64,000 nucleotides of DNA from Lingula anatina (taxonomy: Eukaryota; Brachiopoda; Lingulata; Lingulida; Lingulidae), in assembly GCF_001039355.2 (NCBI RefSeq), contig NW_019775399.1, positions 60,001 through 124,000 of the forward strand, read 5' to 3'. The position numbers were made by a program, and so were the translations under genes. The notes below the pieces were generated by a model. The model was given only the letters and a program-made list of their open reading frames with translations. It ran no database searches and was not told the origin of the DNA. Shown here in pieces: positions 13,801-23,754 of this stretch. How positions within the stretch are numbered: position 1 is the stretch's first letter; every line of letters begins with the position of its first letter.

Positions 13801-14669
13801 AATAGAAAGCATTGCTAACAGTTACAGGATTTTACTAAATAACTTTGAGAGGGGATGTAACCCGTCGGCACCCTGAGCTTCAGAGATAACTTGACACTAA
13901 CCTCTTCACTATAGCCTATCTTCATCGTGTCAAGTTACCTCTAGTTTATATAAGCCAATCGAATCCATGTTTCAAAATTTTTCACCAAAGTTTGGTGAAA
14001 ACGCTGATTAGTTGACCGTCAATCGGCAATCCTCGGCTAATTCCGCAAGCTCCATACTAACAACATAGTTATTGTCGAGTGCGGAGACATCCGAGTAGTT
14101 CCGAGTGCATAACCGTACACAAAGAAAGCATGGAGTATATCGGAATTGAAACCAGAGCAGTTTGATGCCCTGCATAATTATCTACTGAGGGATGATGTAT
14201 TTTGCGTGCTGCCCACAGGTTACGGCAAGTCCCTGATATTCAGCCTTATCTTTGATTGGTCCGGATTTGAACAAAGCGCGCTTTGACTCGTTCGCGTTCA
14301 TTGGCTAGATCGTTCAATGAGTCATTGAGTGCGGGCTTTAAATTTGATTGGCGGGCGGCGGAGGCAATCGAATGTGGTCAGAGGTAACTTGACACGATGA
14401 AGATAGGCTATAGTGAAGAGGTTAGTGTCAAGTTATCTCTGAAGCTCAGGGTGCCCGTCGGGTGAGGTTCTCGTTTTTCTTAGACGTTTATGTTTGCATG
14501 GAAATAAAAAAAAACGCTATGTTCCAGATTTTACGCTCTCCATCAATACATTGACGAACTTCTGTCCAACAAGAACGTGTACATCGTCACCATGAGTCAG
14601 ATCCTGGAGTGGGTGAAGAACCCAGTGCCCCTGTCCCGGATGAAGGACCACCCTGCGTTCCAGTGTTAA
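3697..14669 (+). CDS. Chitin deacetylase-like protein with Gln-rich and chitin-binding-like cassettes (multi-exon, 5' partial)
   Basis: Eleven exons join in one frame: 3697-4890, 5296-5475, 7270-8499, 8904-9083, 10917-11024, 11268-11454, 12080-12170, 12401-12545, 12896-13253, 13575-13661 and 14528-14669. The predicted product is a secreted carbohydrate esterase (CE4/NodB fold) that would remove acetyl groups from chitin. The NodB motifs are visible: the metal/catalytic Asp pair in SFDDWIN, the His pair in HTVSH, the Arg in GYRSPFL, and the conserved tail ending in VTMSQILEW and a terminal Cys. In front lie two copies of a Gln-rich segment plus a four-Cys segment. No LDL-receptor class A module is seen, unlike arthropod CDA1/2 proteins. 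The first visible exon needs one base from an upstream exon, so the start codon and signal peptide are missing. The family is clear. Substrate and tissue role (shell, cuticle, byssus or gut lining) are inference. Confidence 0.9.
5296..5475 (+). CDS. Deacetylase gene, chitin-binding-like exon, copy A
   Basis: Acceptor gatttcag, donor gtaagt, 180 bases, phase 1/1. It encodes about 60 residues with four Cys, including IYYACVWGRPVPNTVPEGTHC-like spacing. The aromatic pair before Cys and the Gly after it recall peritrophin-A (CBM14) domains, but only four of the usual six Cys are present. Chitin binding is therefore a tentative reading. Directly after the donor, sequence identity with copy B stops at base 5488. 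Confidence 0.75.
7270..8499 (+). CDS. Deacetylase gene, Gln-rich exon, copy B
   Basis: Near-identical repeat of the exon at 3697-4890 with the same splice sites and phase 1/1. It is 36 bases longer because one Gln run, encoded largely by CAA repeats around 7785-7845, has expanded by about 12 codons. Several third-position and a few amino-acid differences are seen (for example Q/K in the WQQQ region, V/A in the GEP region). The frame stays open through the whole exon, so both copies are coding-competent. Confidence 0.85.
8904..9083 (+). CDS. Deacetylase gene, chitin-binding-like exon, copy B
   Basis: Repeat of the exon at 5296-5475: same length, same phase, same four Cys, with almost no amino-acid change (one V/A change before the first Cys). 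Donor gtaagt follows. From here the transcript would continue into the exon at 10917 in frame: the trailing C joins CC to give Pro. Confidence 0.75.
9097..10916 (+). other. Intron of the deacetylase gene
   Basis: AT-rich, no coding signal. The only notable structure is the hairpin at 9729-9793. Confidence 0.6.
9729..9793. repeat. Near-perfect 65-bp hairpin
   Basis: Left arm 9729-9754 (agaagtatat...gatgcacct) and right arm 9770-9793 (aggtgcatcaata...cttct) are inverted copies that differ by one 2-base slip in the TA run, with a 15-base loop. Short palindromic transposon remnant or a structured intronic element. Confidence 0.75.
10917..11024 (+). CDS. Deacetylase gene, linker exon
   Basis: Acceptor tatttcag, donor gtgagt, 108 bases, phase 1/1. 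It encodes a short Lys/Ser/Pro-rich linker (KLKKYKSVSKRP..., then PSVLLPNVEPSSTSD) with no Cys. It connects the repeated N-terminal cassettes with the catalytic part. Confidence 0.7.
11268..11454 (+). CDS. Deacetylase gene, start of NodB domain
   Basis: Acceptor gtttcag, donor gtaggc, phase 1/2. It encodes the Cys-rich lead-in CVPDCKLPECFCPYSGIPG and then VYISFDDWINDY. The C-x-C-x-LPxCxC-x-IPG lead-in is typical of animal chitin deacetylases. The usual TFDDAVN is SFDDWIN here; both Asp are kept. Confidence 0.9.
11778..12025. mobile_element. MITE with ~36-bp TIRs and TAA target duplication (PIF/Harbinger-like)
   Basis: Left end ggccacacttttttattttt...gatgacatcc is mirrored at the right end (ggatgtcatccataaa...gtgtggcc). 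TAA flanks both sides (11775-11777, 12026-12028). Contains a 22-base N gap (11850-11871) and a long T run. TWA duplications are typical of PIF/Harbinger elements. Lies in the intron before the exon at 12080. Confidence 0.75.
12080..12170 (+). CDS. Deacetylase gene, NodB exon 2
   Basis: Acceptor ttattgcag, donor gtatgg, 91 bases, phase 2/0. It encodes LLFHPSRKNPNGCSIGATYF and a short tail with an N-glycosylation-like NGT. It matches the core strand 'NPNGC..GATFF' known in chitin deacetylases. Confidence 0.9.
12401..12545 (+). CDS. Deacetylase gene, NodB exon 3 (metal-binding His)
   Basis: Acceptor tatgacag, donor gtgagt, phase 0/1. It encodes VKELYDAGHEIAIHTVSH, which holds the HxxxH metal-binding pair of the CE4 family, then NNLTYWY and an acidic helix region ending TFTHEET. 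Confidence 0.92.
12896..13253 (+). CDS. Deacetylase gene, NodB exon 4 (largest catalytic exon)
   Basis: Acceptor ttttag, donor gtcggt, phase 1/2, 358 bases. It encodes EMIGYRSPFL (motif 3), the YDATMVPYH stretch, WPFTLDHVPGRMLC, NCPTKPFPGVWEFP and DTACWP. These occur in this order in chitin deacetylases. GC content is clearly higher than in the flanking introns. Confidence 0.93.
13290..13340. repeat. Inverted repeat just after a splice donor
   Basis: acgttgaacagttg (13290-13303) pairs with caactgttcaacgt (13327-13340), a 14-bp perfect hairpin 37 bases after the donor of the exon 12896-13253. Confidence 0.6.
13575..13661 (+). CDS. Deacetylase gene, NodB exon 5
   Basis: Acceptor tttcaag, donor gtacgc, 87 bases, phase 2/2. 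It encodes YNFKRFYHTNRAPFQMSTHA and TWLDWWSHR. The HTNRAPF core is a family hallmark. The intron that follows holds the 585-bp foldback transposon. Confidence 0.9.
13869..14453. mobile_element. 585-bp foldback DNA transposon with 74-bp perfect TIRs and 8-bp target duplication
   Basis: The first 74 bases (caccctgagcttcagagata...) are repeated exactly, inverted, at the right end. The 8-mer CCCGTCGG flanks both ends (13861-13868 and 14454-14461). Perfect arms and target duplication indicate a recent insertion. An 8-bp duplication fits hAT, P or Zisupton-type transposons; no transposase is present, so the element is non-autonomous. It carries a RecQ-like helicase fragment (separate entry) and sits in the last intron of the deacetylase gene. 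Confidence 0.9.
14128..14257 (+). pseudogene. Captured RecQ-like helicase exon fragment inside the foldback element
   Basis: An open stretch encodes WSISELKPEQFDALHNYLL, then DDVFCVLPTGYGKSLIF and SLIFDW. This is the start of a RecQ-family helicase: the Q-containing motif 0 (LKPEQ..A) and Walker A (PTGYGKS). The frame runs into a stop soon after, and no other helicase motifs are present. The ATG at 14130 is out of this frame. Probably a gene fragment picked up by the transposon, or a remnant of a longer element. Confidence 0.8.
14528..14669 (+). CDS. Deacetylase gene, last coding exon
   Basis: Acceptor gttccag, then 46 codons and TAA at 14667-14669. It encodes FYALHQYIDELL, NVYIVTMSQILEWVKNPVPL and a short tail ending HPAFQC. 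The MSQ-x-EW-x-NP motif and the terminal Cys are the usual end of animal chitin deacetylases, so the 3' end of the protein is complete. Confidence 0.92.
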
Positions 14670-15785
14670 AGATGATTTTTCTCGAGATTGAATAGGACAT
14701 TATTCATTGCACTGACAACGGGAGCCTTTTACTACTGCAGTTAAAGCGGTGCTTGGCTGTGGGCTCCATTGTGCAATATTCATGAATATTCTTGTCGAAA
14801 TGATATGAAATAGATCGGCGCAGTGTGCGATTTAAAAATTGGCACTGCTAGCAACCTAGAATCGGTTTTACGGAGACTTTGTTACTTAAAGGCTTGTAGA
14901 TGCGGTGCTCGTCAAATGCACGACACAAACAATAACCGTTAGTTACCAAAGGCTTCGTCAAACCAGCCGGCTGTCTTTTCTGGTAAAGCTGGTAATAGTC
15001 AAACATGCAATGCAACAATATTCCGTTGGGAGAGGTGGGATTGGTTTGGGTGGGGGTGGGTGGCTTGTCAACAGCCCGAGGAGTTTAAAACATGGCCGAC
15101 AGTAATCACGATTTCAGTTTATAATGGGATTTGACGGCGAATGGCGTGACTGGTGTTGGTGGGGGAGGTTGATATTTGAATCATTAGAACTTCCTGACAG
15201 CTCTTGCCCGAGATCTGCTCTGGTACCGAATTAAACCACCGGACAAACAAGGTAAATCGCAGGTGCTTTATTTTCTGAGCATGAATCAGCTGAGAGTTGG
15301 GCCCTTTCCACATGGAATGGAACAATCAGCTGGACCGGTTCACTATGGCATGTGCTCATTTAACACGGGTTTCAGCTTTGTATGGCACAAGTTTGAGATA
15401 TTGACAACAATTAAATGGCTTGGCTTTTGGACAAGGGAGTCAAGTTACCCCCTCCTCCTCAGTCTCGCCCGACATGGCCAGTTTGCTACACATCAAAATA
15501 TCATTTTTTTTTAGTTTTTCATATTATGAAAGATGTATTTTGAATGAGGTGTGGTTGTCTTTAATTCTAAATGAACATAGAAGGAGTGTTGTTTGGCAGT
15601 TGGATTCGCCACTGCACACTCATGCGTAATTGTATCTGTTTGCCTGGTGGCTTAATCTAGCGGATCGATATTTGTCGGGGAAAAATGTTTGATATCGTTT
15701 ACGATGTCATGTATATGCATATGTATTACACGAATTTGTATGCAAAATCATATACAAATAAAGTACTTTAATTTTCATCAACTTC
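14670..15785 (+). other. Probable 3' UTR of the deacetylase gene
   Basis: No coding sequence is seen after the stop. The first good polyadenylation hexamer AATAAA is at 15757-15762, and another is at 15842-15847. The length is inferred from the hexamer only. Confidence 0.45.
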
Positions 15786-15892
15786 ATAAGCCCAGTCTGA
15801 GATCATTCAAACCCCCGGTTCCTGGACGTGTCTTTTTTTTAAATAAAAATTCAACACATAATCATGTTTAGCATAATACACTGCTAGTGACC

Positions 15893-18498
15893 TTTATTGG
15901 AAAGGCAATGAAATCGAGCAGACTAGAATTTATACAATATGGTTATAATTAAATGAGTTCACTTAACATCATGATGAACATTGCCAAGTCCGATGTGAAC
16001 CAGCTTCTCCATTTCTTTTTTTGTTGTTGTTTTAAAGAGGGATATGTGATACAGTTAATAGAACCGCCTAAATTTTGTCATTGACGCGTTCACCTTCGAA
16101 CTAGTACCCACCTAAATGTTTCGTGGTAACTACATTCTAAATAAAAGTCGTTAAAGTAAAGGTATGCATGGACATTAAGAAATGAAGCAGCTAGTTCACG
16201 CCATGAGGAAATACGTCAACAGTTCCGCGTGTTAAAAATTAATGCATTGTAATCCTGAAGCTGTTGAGGCATCGATATGAACGAAGCAATCCTTTAAACA
16301 GCCAATGCACTCAATTAAAGGCATTGAAATTAATAAACAATACATACACATATTTCACACCGAGTATGAATACTTCAATTGAGGCATATAAAAAAGGTAA
16401 AGCACAATGCCTATATTGCACTGTGTCTTATCTGTATCACATTGGTTTCGATTCATGACCATATCTTCAGTTCAATATAGTCAATTAAAGTTCAACATAT
16501 TTATCGAAGTCCTGTATATCAAGTGACGACACTACCTACAGAGCAAAGTGTGTGAATGAGTACGCTGCTACCATAACGGTAACCAGAATAAACAAATATA
16601 ATGAATTTTAACAGCTACATTATTCATAAATTAATTCATTTATGTAAACTCAGTTCTACACTTACAGCTACCTTGAGGAAGCGTCCTGTAGTAAGCACTG
16701 CCTTGCTAGTATTTTAGTGGCTGGTTTCACTAAGTTTTTCTAATAAAATAATAATATTATTTTTTACATTGAAATTTTCCAACTTCATGTGTGTATTTGA
16801 CATGAATTTTGGACAAAGAAGCCAATACTTGAGGATTGCTTAGTGACTTCAGACCAAGATTTCCTCTAAACTATTTGAGGCAAAAAAGGTAACATGTATG
16901 TTTTTTAAAAATAGATTTAAAATAATTAAACCAAATTACAGCGTACTTTGGAAACAAAGCAGCAAGAACATAACAAACTTTCCCATAAATGATCATAATT
17001 ACTTAAACAAATACTTGAGCACCTGTTTCATCAAATCTTAACTCCAGAATCCTCAGAAAGCAAAAACATCAAGTCACTTATAGGTACTTAAATAAGATGT
17101 CAAGTCTTTTGTTACACATCTGGAAGTCAACTTCTGTAAAGCCCGTTTTCTAACTGCACTAAACAGCTTTATCTTGGAAGTGTGTAGAAGCGCCATTTAT
17201 AGTACAATAATATGGTGACAAATCCACCACCTTAGCCATCACTGTGCCTCAATCTAGTTTCGAGTGAATTTCGATTGGCTCTTTCAGAGGGGTAACGGTT
17301 TCTCCTACAACCTTATTGTCATTTACTTGTGGAGAACCTGTCTACATACAAAATGCGTGTTTCTGCCTTCTCAATACATCCAGTGATGCCGTCCTTTTTT
17401 CCACTGAGAGCAAATATGGCAATTACAGGAGTCCTTTCACAGAAGAAGTAAATATCTTATGTTGCCTTTAATTCAAAGACCAAGATTTAACAGTAGTAGT
17501 TTAATTAAATGATTTTAAGTAGACTAAATCTTACATCTGAAGTTTCAGACCATTTTTTTTCTGGGAAATCATCCCAAGCACATCTCCTTCTGGTCCTATG
17601 GAGCTCCTTGGTTACATTACAACCAGTAATTTGAATGATGGGCTATCACTACGGCCCATATGGTTGAATTTATGGGCAATTTCCTTCTTCCTGATCATAT
17701 AACACCATAGTAAGTGACATCTTTCACATATTCAGCAGCAACGCTCATCATGACACAATCTACGGAAGGTTGTCAAATGCAACATTTTAATAAAAAAACA
17801 AATCACCTTGAAGTTTCTACTTGAACATTTCTGGTATGCATGAACAGTAAATAAATCTCTTTAAAGGGGCAATTTCCATCATGTTCCTGATTATTCAAAT
17901 TAGATATCAAATACCAAGGTATGTGACATCTTTCACAATTCAGCACCAATGGTCGCCTGGAGTTCATCCATCTTCCTGAAGTTCGTCCGTCTCAACAAGC
18001 ACAATCCAGAGTTAAATCACATATTCACAGCTGTACCGGCACAACTACTGCAATCTCTACTTCAAAAAGCCACCTCTTCTGAAAATGAAATATGTATATA
18101 ACACAGCCATGGGGAGGAGAACAGCATAGTGACTGGTGCAAACCATTTACAAAGAGAATGACTGTATCTCGCCTCTATCTGAGACTCCATTTATGTATGA
18201 CCAAATGTTTCTGTGATAAGCGTAATCCTTATAGTAACACCTGCCCTGTCTTTTTCCTTACTGATTCTTGGTTGCATCTTCATGGCACATGTATATATTC
18301 AAGCTTGACTAAAACTGGAAAACTGCTCAACCAAGAGGGGAAAAATTCTCTACACTATACAGTGATCAGTGAAGTGCTTCCCAAGTGGTTGTGACTACTG
18401 CCATGCATATGCCAGTGAAGGGATGTGACATTATTTTGTGACATCATGGAATTAAGTCCAGTTTTTAGCCAACTCCTTGTGAGACAGGTTTTAATGTA
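15893..18498 (-). other. SCHIP1: Probable 3' UTR of SCHIP1
   Basis: About 2.6 kb without coding sequence after the stop. The first canonical AATAAA on the minus strand that I see is at 15898-15893, about 135 bases from the deacetylase AATAAA at 15757. The extent is inferred from the hexamer alone. Confidence 0.4.
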
Positions 18499-18568
18499 TC
18501 AGCTGCTGCCCTTTTCTTTTCGACGCTGATTTCGTGAGCTCACGCGCTGGGCGCATTCTTGAGCACGT
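18499..18568 (-). CDS. SCHIP1: SCHIP1 last coding exon
   Basis: Acceptor ccttttcag, phase 2; encodes [20 protein letters not shown] and SS, then TGA at 18501-18499. It takes the place of the short basic tail in vertebrate SCHIP1 (HAESQQKHMAEKMPAK). Identified from acceptor, phase and basic composition, so slightly less certain than the upstream exons. Confidence 0.75.
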
Positions 18569-21235
18569 CTGAAAAGGGAAAGATGCCGGTGAACATGCTG
18601 GTGAGGTGAGCAAGAAAATATCAAGAAGAGACTATACAAAAAATTTAATTGAACAAAGAAATTATTTAAAGTGATAAAATGATGACATTTTTGAAAGTAT
18701 CAACCAGAGACCATTCAAAAGATTAAATTCAACAATGGGATTATTTAAAGTGCTAAAATAAGGATATTTCTGTTCAGAAAATCTGTGCAGATTACTTAAA
18801 TTCATTGCCCACAAACTTTCACAAACGTGACATAAAAATCAATTGCCATTATGTAGTTTGAAATGTATACATACAGACTTGACATTTGGCATCAAATATT
18901 TTAGTTTTCCAGCTAAGTGTTCGTAATAAATGCACTAGTTTTAAGAAAATGTAAATCACACATGAGAAATGCAAACAGGTAGACATGTAGCCAGGTGTGT
19001 CAGGTAGCATCTAACTGGTCATCTTGTCCAAAGAATGTTTATGTTATGTAAGGTGTGGTCATTTGTTTCAAGTCTGGTTTAAGAATGAGTATAAAAGAGC
19101 AGCGTCTCTGTATAAAAAGTCAAAATTTTTATCAATGCCTAGTCAGAAGACTTTGAACATTTTTGCAGTCTTGGTTGGCCATATGGTACATGGACTAATA
19201 GAATCAAGATGCCACAATACTGTTGCATTGTGAGAGAAGCAAACTACCAGTGCCAGACCGCTCAATGTGAGTTGAGGAACAGTGTCTTAAATGGCCCAGA
19301 GGCATACCCAGACTGCTGCACCTCATGACCAGGGTGTCCTAAAGTCACAACCAGACAAAGAGACTGCTTGCTCCTATCGTTATGCTGCAACAACTGGACA
19401 AAATACACTCCCAAGTTTGGCAAATGGATGCTCAAAGTCTCATGGTACAGATAATGTGGCAACAATTAATTGGTTAATGTGAAAGAATATAGCACATCAA
19501 GATGACACTGGCTTTGCAGAGGATATCGCAACCCTGTCAACCACCACTTCACATTCCCGGGAAAAAGTCTGACAAATTATCACATAATGCACAACAGGCT
19601 GGTCTTCAAAGCAACCAGAAGAAATGAGTAATGTATCAAAAACACACCAAAAAGAACAGCAGTTATCACTTATGGAGAAGAACTAGAATAGTTTTAAGAC
19701 TTAAAGCACGTAGGGAGCTTCATTAGTGGCAACAATGATCTGCAACATCTTTTGGCTAAACAAGACAATGAGGAGATCCGAGGCAAACAGCATAAACCTG
19801 TCCACAGAAATAAAGATGAGGACAATGAGATGGTGAGATTGTGAAGCTCAGTGATGGGATATGACCTTATGTCCCTTGTGGTGGATACAAAGGTCGAGGA
19901 AGTAGTTCTAAAACTAAGTGGCAAATTGCCATTTGAAATCATGTATCCAGAACGCCAGTGAATGCCAGACTAATTTTAGCTGGCTACTATGCCAGGCAAC
20001 CTTGAAAAAGGCCTCTGTTAACAGCACAACATCAATGCCCGTGACTGTGCTGGGAAAGGTACCATTTGAGGTTCTGCGCACAACACTGTCACCATGTGGT
20101 TTTTATGGAAGAATCAATGTTTGAGTTTCACCACTGTGATGGCCGTATAAGAGTCTGCAGGCTTCAAGAGGAGATACTCCACAAGCTGGGGTTGGTGTCA
20201 CCCATAAAGTGACTGGTAAAAGTGGCAGTATCTGTGCATGAGCTGGCTTTCAAAGTGGAGCCAAAGCACCATTGGTGGCAATTGATGGTATCCTAAACCA
20301 GGTAAAATACAGGGGCATTTTAGAGAAAACTTGCTTACCATTTGCAAGAAGCCACTTCCGGGGCAACTTTATCCTCCAAAATAATAATGCCAGACCACAA
20401 AGAGCCATTGCAATAACATATTTCCTGCAGAACCAAGGGATGAACCAGTTGTCCTAGCTGTCAATATCCCATGACATAAACCCAACAGAGAATCTTTGGG
20501 CAAAAATTACTCGCAGAACCAACAGCTTACTGGTCCAGACTAAAAAAATTTACCTCAACCAGCTCTAACTGATTTGTGGAGTGCAAAATCAGATCAAATT
20601 CTCAGAAAACATTCTAAAGGAATGCCTTGCTCAGAGAGGGCTCTGGTATCAGCCAGAAATGGTCACGGATTATTGGTTGCAAATCTTTTAACTATGTCAT
20701 GATTGTTATATGCTGTGTGAGAAAAGGCAGGTGACTTGATACTTTTCCCAAGGGCACACTGCTGCACAGCAAGTCATTCATCATGAAATCGGATGTGGTT
20801 TGTAATGACGTTGTGAATAATTAAATGCTTGACGACACATTGACACTGAATGATTCATTATGGCATGTCAAACATGATAGCATATGCTGTTTTCAGTTAT
20901 TACTTTAAGATAAGGAAAAATTGAAGAAGGTTGGTTTTGGAAAAATTTTGATATTAAATGTCAAGTCTGTATATAACAATGGTGTTTGACTTTGTTAGGT
21001 AAAATATTAGGTAAGAAGGCCATAAACCAACTCCAAAAGTAACAAATGGAAGAGAAAAATGAAGAGACGCCACAAACTGGCCAGCTGATATTTCTAAAGT
21101 GAAGTAAATATATACATCATACTGCTAAGAGATACCATACCTTTGCCGACATTTCATAATCTACTTTGGCTATATTGTAAATTAATGTTTTCAGCTTTGG
21201 CCATAACTTCTTTTCATTGCTATGTATGACTACAG

Positions 21236-21290
<55 letters not shown>

Positions 21291-21728
21291 AGCTTTTACA
21301 TCCCTTTTCACTTATAAATCCCTTTTCAATATTAAAAATTTCAACTGATTTTAAATTAATCATTTAAAGAGAAATGGATATTCAGAAAGAACTGAACTAA
21401 TTTTGCAAGAAAAGGAAAGTGCAATCTTCAGTTCACCAGAGATTATAAGATAAAAACAAACCATTTATGCCCCCTAAAAAGATATCATTATTCAGGAAAA
21501 TTTCCCACCAGATGTCAGTGCTAAATCAGTCAAGACAACCCCAAATCACTAGACACAAGACAAGAGTGACCAGCAACCATGAAACTTTGGATTGAGTTTA
21601 AAACTTTACTGAACCAGTATTTTTGTATTGAAAATATAATAACAGAGACATTTTTCTTGACAGCAACTATTCATCTGGTTCCAAGCATTCCAATAATATA
21701 TATTTTACCTGTATAGGTAAGCAAAAGA

Positions 21729-21776
<48 letters not shown>

Positions 21777-23715
21777 CTTTCCTAGCTTACTTGCAAAAGT
21801 ACAAGATGCCAAGAAAAAATCTAATGTAATAACCTACTTATGAGTATAGTCTACTTTTTCCATTGCAATTTGAAGTTTTGCTGATCACTCTGTCTTTATT
21901 GATTATTTTTGCATAGCTGAAACTACAGAAGCCCTAAATCAGAGTTGCCAACATCTGTCAAGTATCACAAACAACACGACAACCCAAAATATGGTAAAAA
22001 TGTTTAATTTACACTGAATTTCATAAACATCAAGAGGGGAATAAGCAATGACAACAATGTACAGTTGGCAACCCTGTGAAATGCTGACTGCAGCTCCCCC
22101 TACACTATTGTAGTACAGGAGCATATACTGTCACCTACATGACATTTTCACTCATGGCTTGCGGCCATATCCTCCCACTGAAAATTGACACCAAAATAAG
22201 AAATATCAAAGGAAATGCTGACAAAATTAACATGGAAATGCTGTAGAATTCCAATTCCAGTAATCAAAATTAAGCTGAAATACATTTATGCAAATGGAAA
22301 AGTAAACATTAATCTTCAGGTTAACTGAGCTATAAACACCTAAATCATGGGAACTACATCAGTTAATATCTATTAATAAATTGCATTCTCAGCAATTAAG
22401 TCTCAAGACAAAATGGATTTGCCTCTCTGAAAAGTTGTGGAGTGTCGAAAACAGCTTGATGGAATCTTGTGAACTGTTAACTATGACAAATAAAATATCA
22501 AAAATGTGGAATTATTTTAGCAAACTAGCATTCAAAGCCTGTCAAAATAATTGACATTTCTATAAAATTACACAATTCACAAACAATATATAATATACAC
22601 AGAGTACATGGCATTTGCAGGTATATTTACAAATAAATGGCAAAATGAAAAAAGCCCAAATGAATTCGCATCATTTTGTATCAAGCTATTTTAAATTTCA
22701 ATTCAAATTTTCAAGCAATCAAATCTTAAAGCACTCTTCATCCAAATACATTCCATTAGGTGTATCATCAACAAATACATTCCATTAGGTCTATCATCAA
22801 CAACTAGGTTCAGTATTTTATTTACCGTGTCAGATCTTCAATGTCCACCAACATAGAGTCCTGTTCCATATGAAAGTCATCCCTGTTCATTAAAGCCTTC
22901 ACCAGATCTTCATTTAAACCTGTAACACAAACACAAAGTCGTGTCATTACTACCCTTTAACAGGAACAGAGAGGATTTTTTTTTCACTAAGTATTCACAG
23001 ATTATTAACCCTGAAACATACGCGTATGTTAATGCCTCCATCTTTTCAATGGGGAAAAATTATCAATTTTTCAGACATATTATTTAAGAACCATTGAAAG
23101 TGTTCCTTTCTTTGAATAAAATAGAACTATAGTCTGCTTTTTAGTTTTGTTGCTACCACTCAATAGGAGCATTCTAATTTCAAGAACAACAGTATCTGTA
23201 AAATTCACACACACAAACACAGTGTACCACAGAAACATGGGACATGGGGGGATTAAATCATCAACATTGATGATCTTTATAATGGACCTGTAGTTTATCT
23301 CAAAAAGTAAACTGAAAACAAGATTGGCAAGCTAATTAATTTCAGTTTTCAGCACGACATCACAGGTACGTAAGTTAATATACAAATGGACATGCCGCGT
23401 GCTATCCTCAGCTGCTCTCTTCTCTGAGGAGATCAATAAATCATGCACACTTACGCGTCCCACTTAAAGATTTCCCCACTCCTCTGGCATCACATTAAGA
23501 GCTAATACATAGGAAATCTAATCACGTTAACACGTATTTTGCTGGGAGAATGTCAGAGTATTTTATCGAGGCACGGGGCCTAGGATGCAGGTGGCGCAGT
23601 GTTTGTACTATTCCACAGGTCCTTAATGTCATCATTGATTTTTTTTCCAGGTGATTAGTGCAGCTGATTGCATGTTTCAAGTTTCAGCATTGAAAAAAAA
23701 TGCTGATGTTTTTGA

Positions 23716-23754
<39 letters not shown>

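Noticed and set aside
18092-18394. 100-codon plus-strand frame
   Set aside because: Lies in the antisense of the probable SCHIP1 3' UTR and has no recognisable domain.
21731-21773. Microsatellites and simple repeats considered as possible CRISPR arrays
   Set aside because: They are uninterrupted dinucleotide repeats without spacers in a eukaryotic genome.
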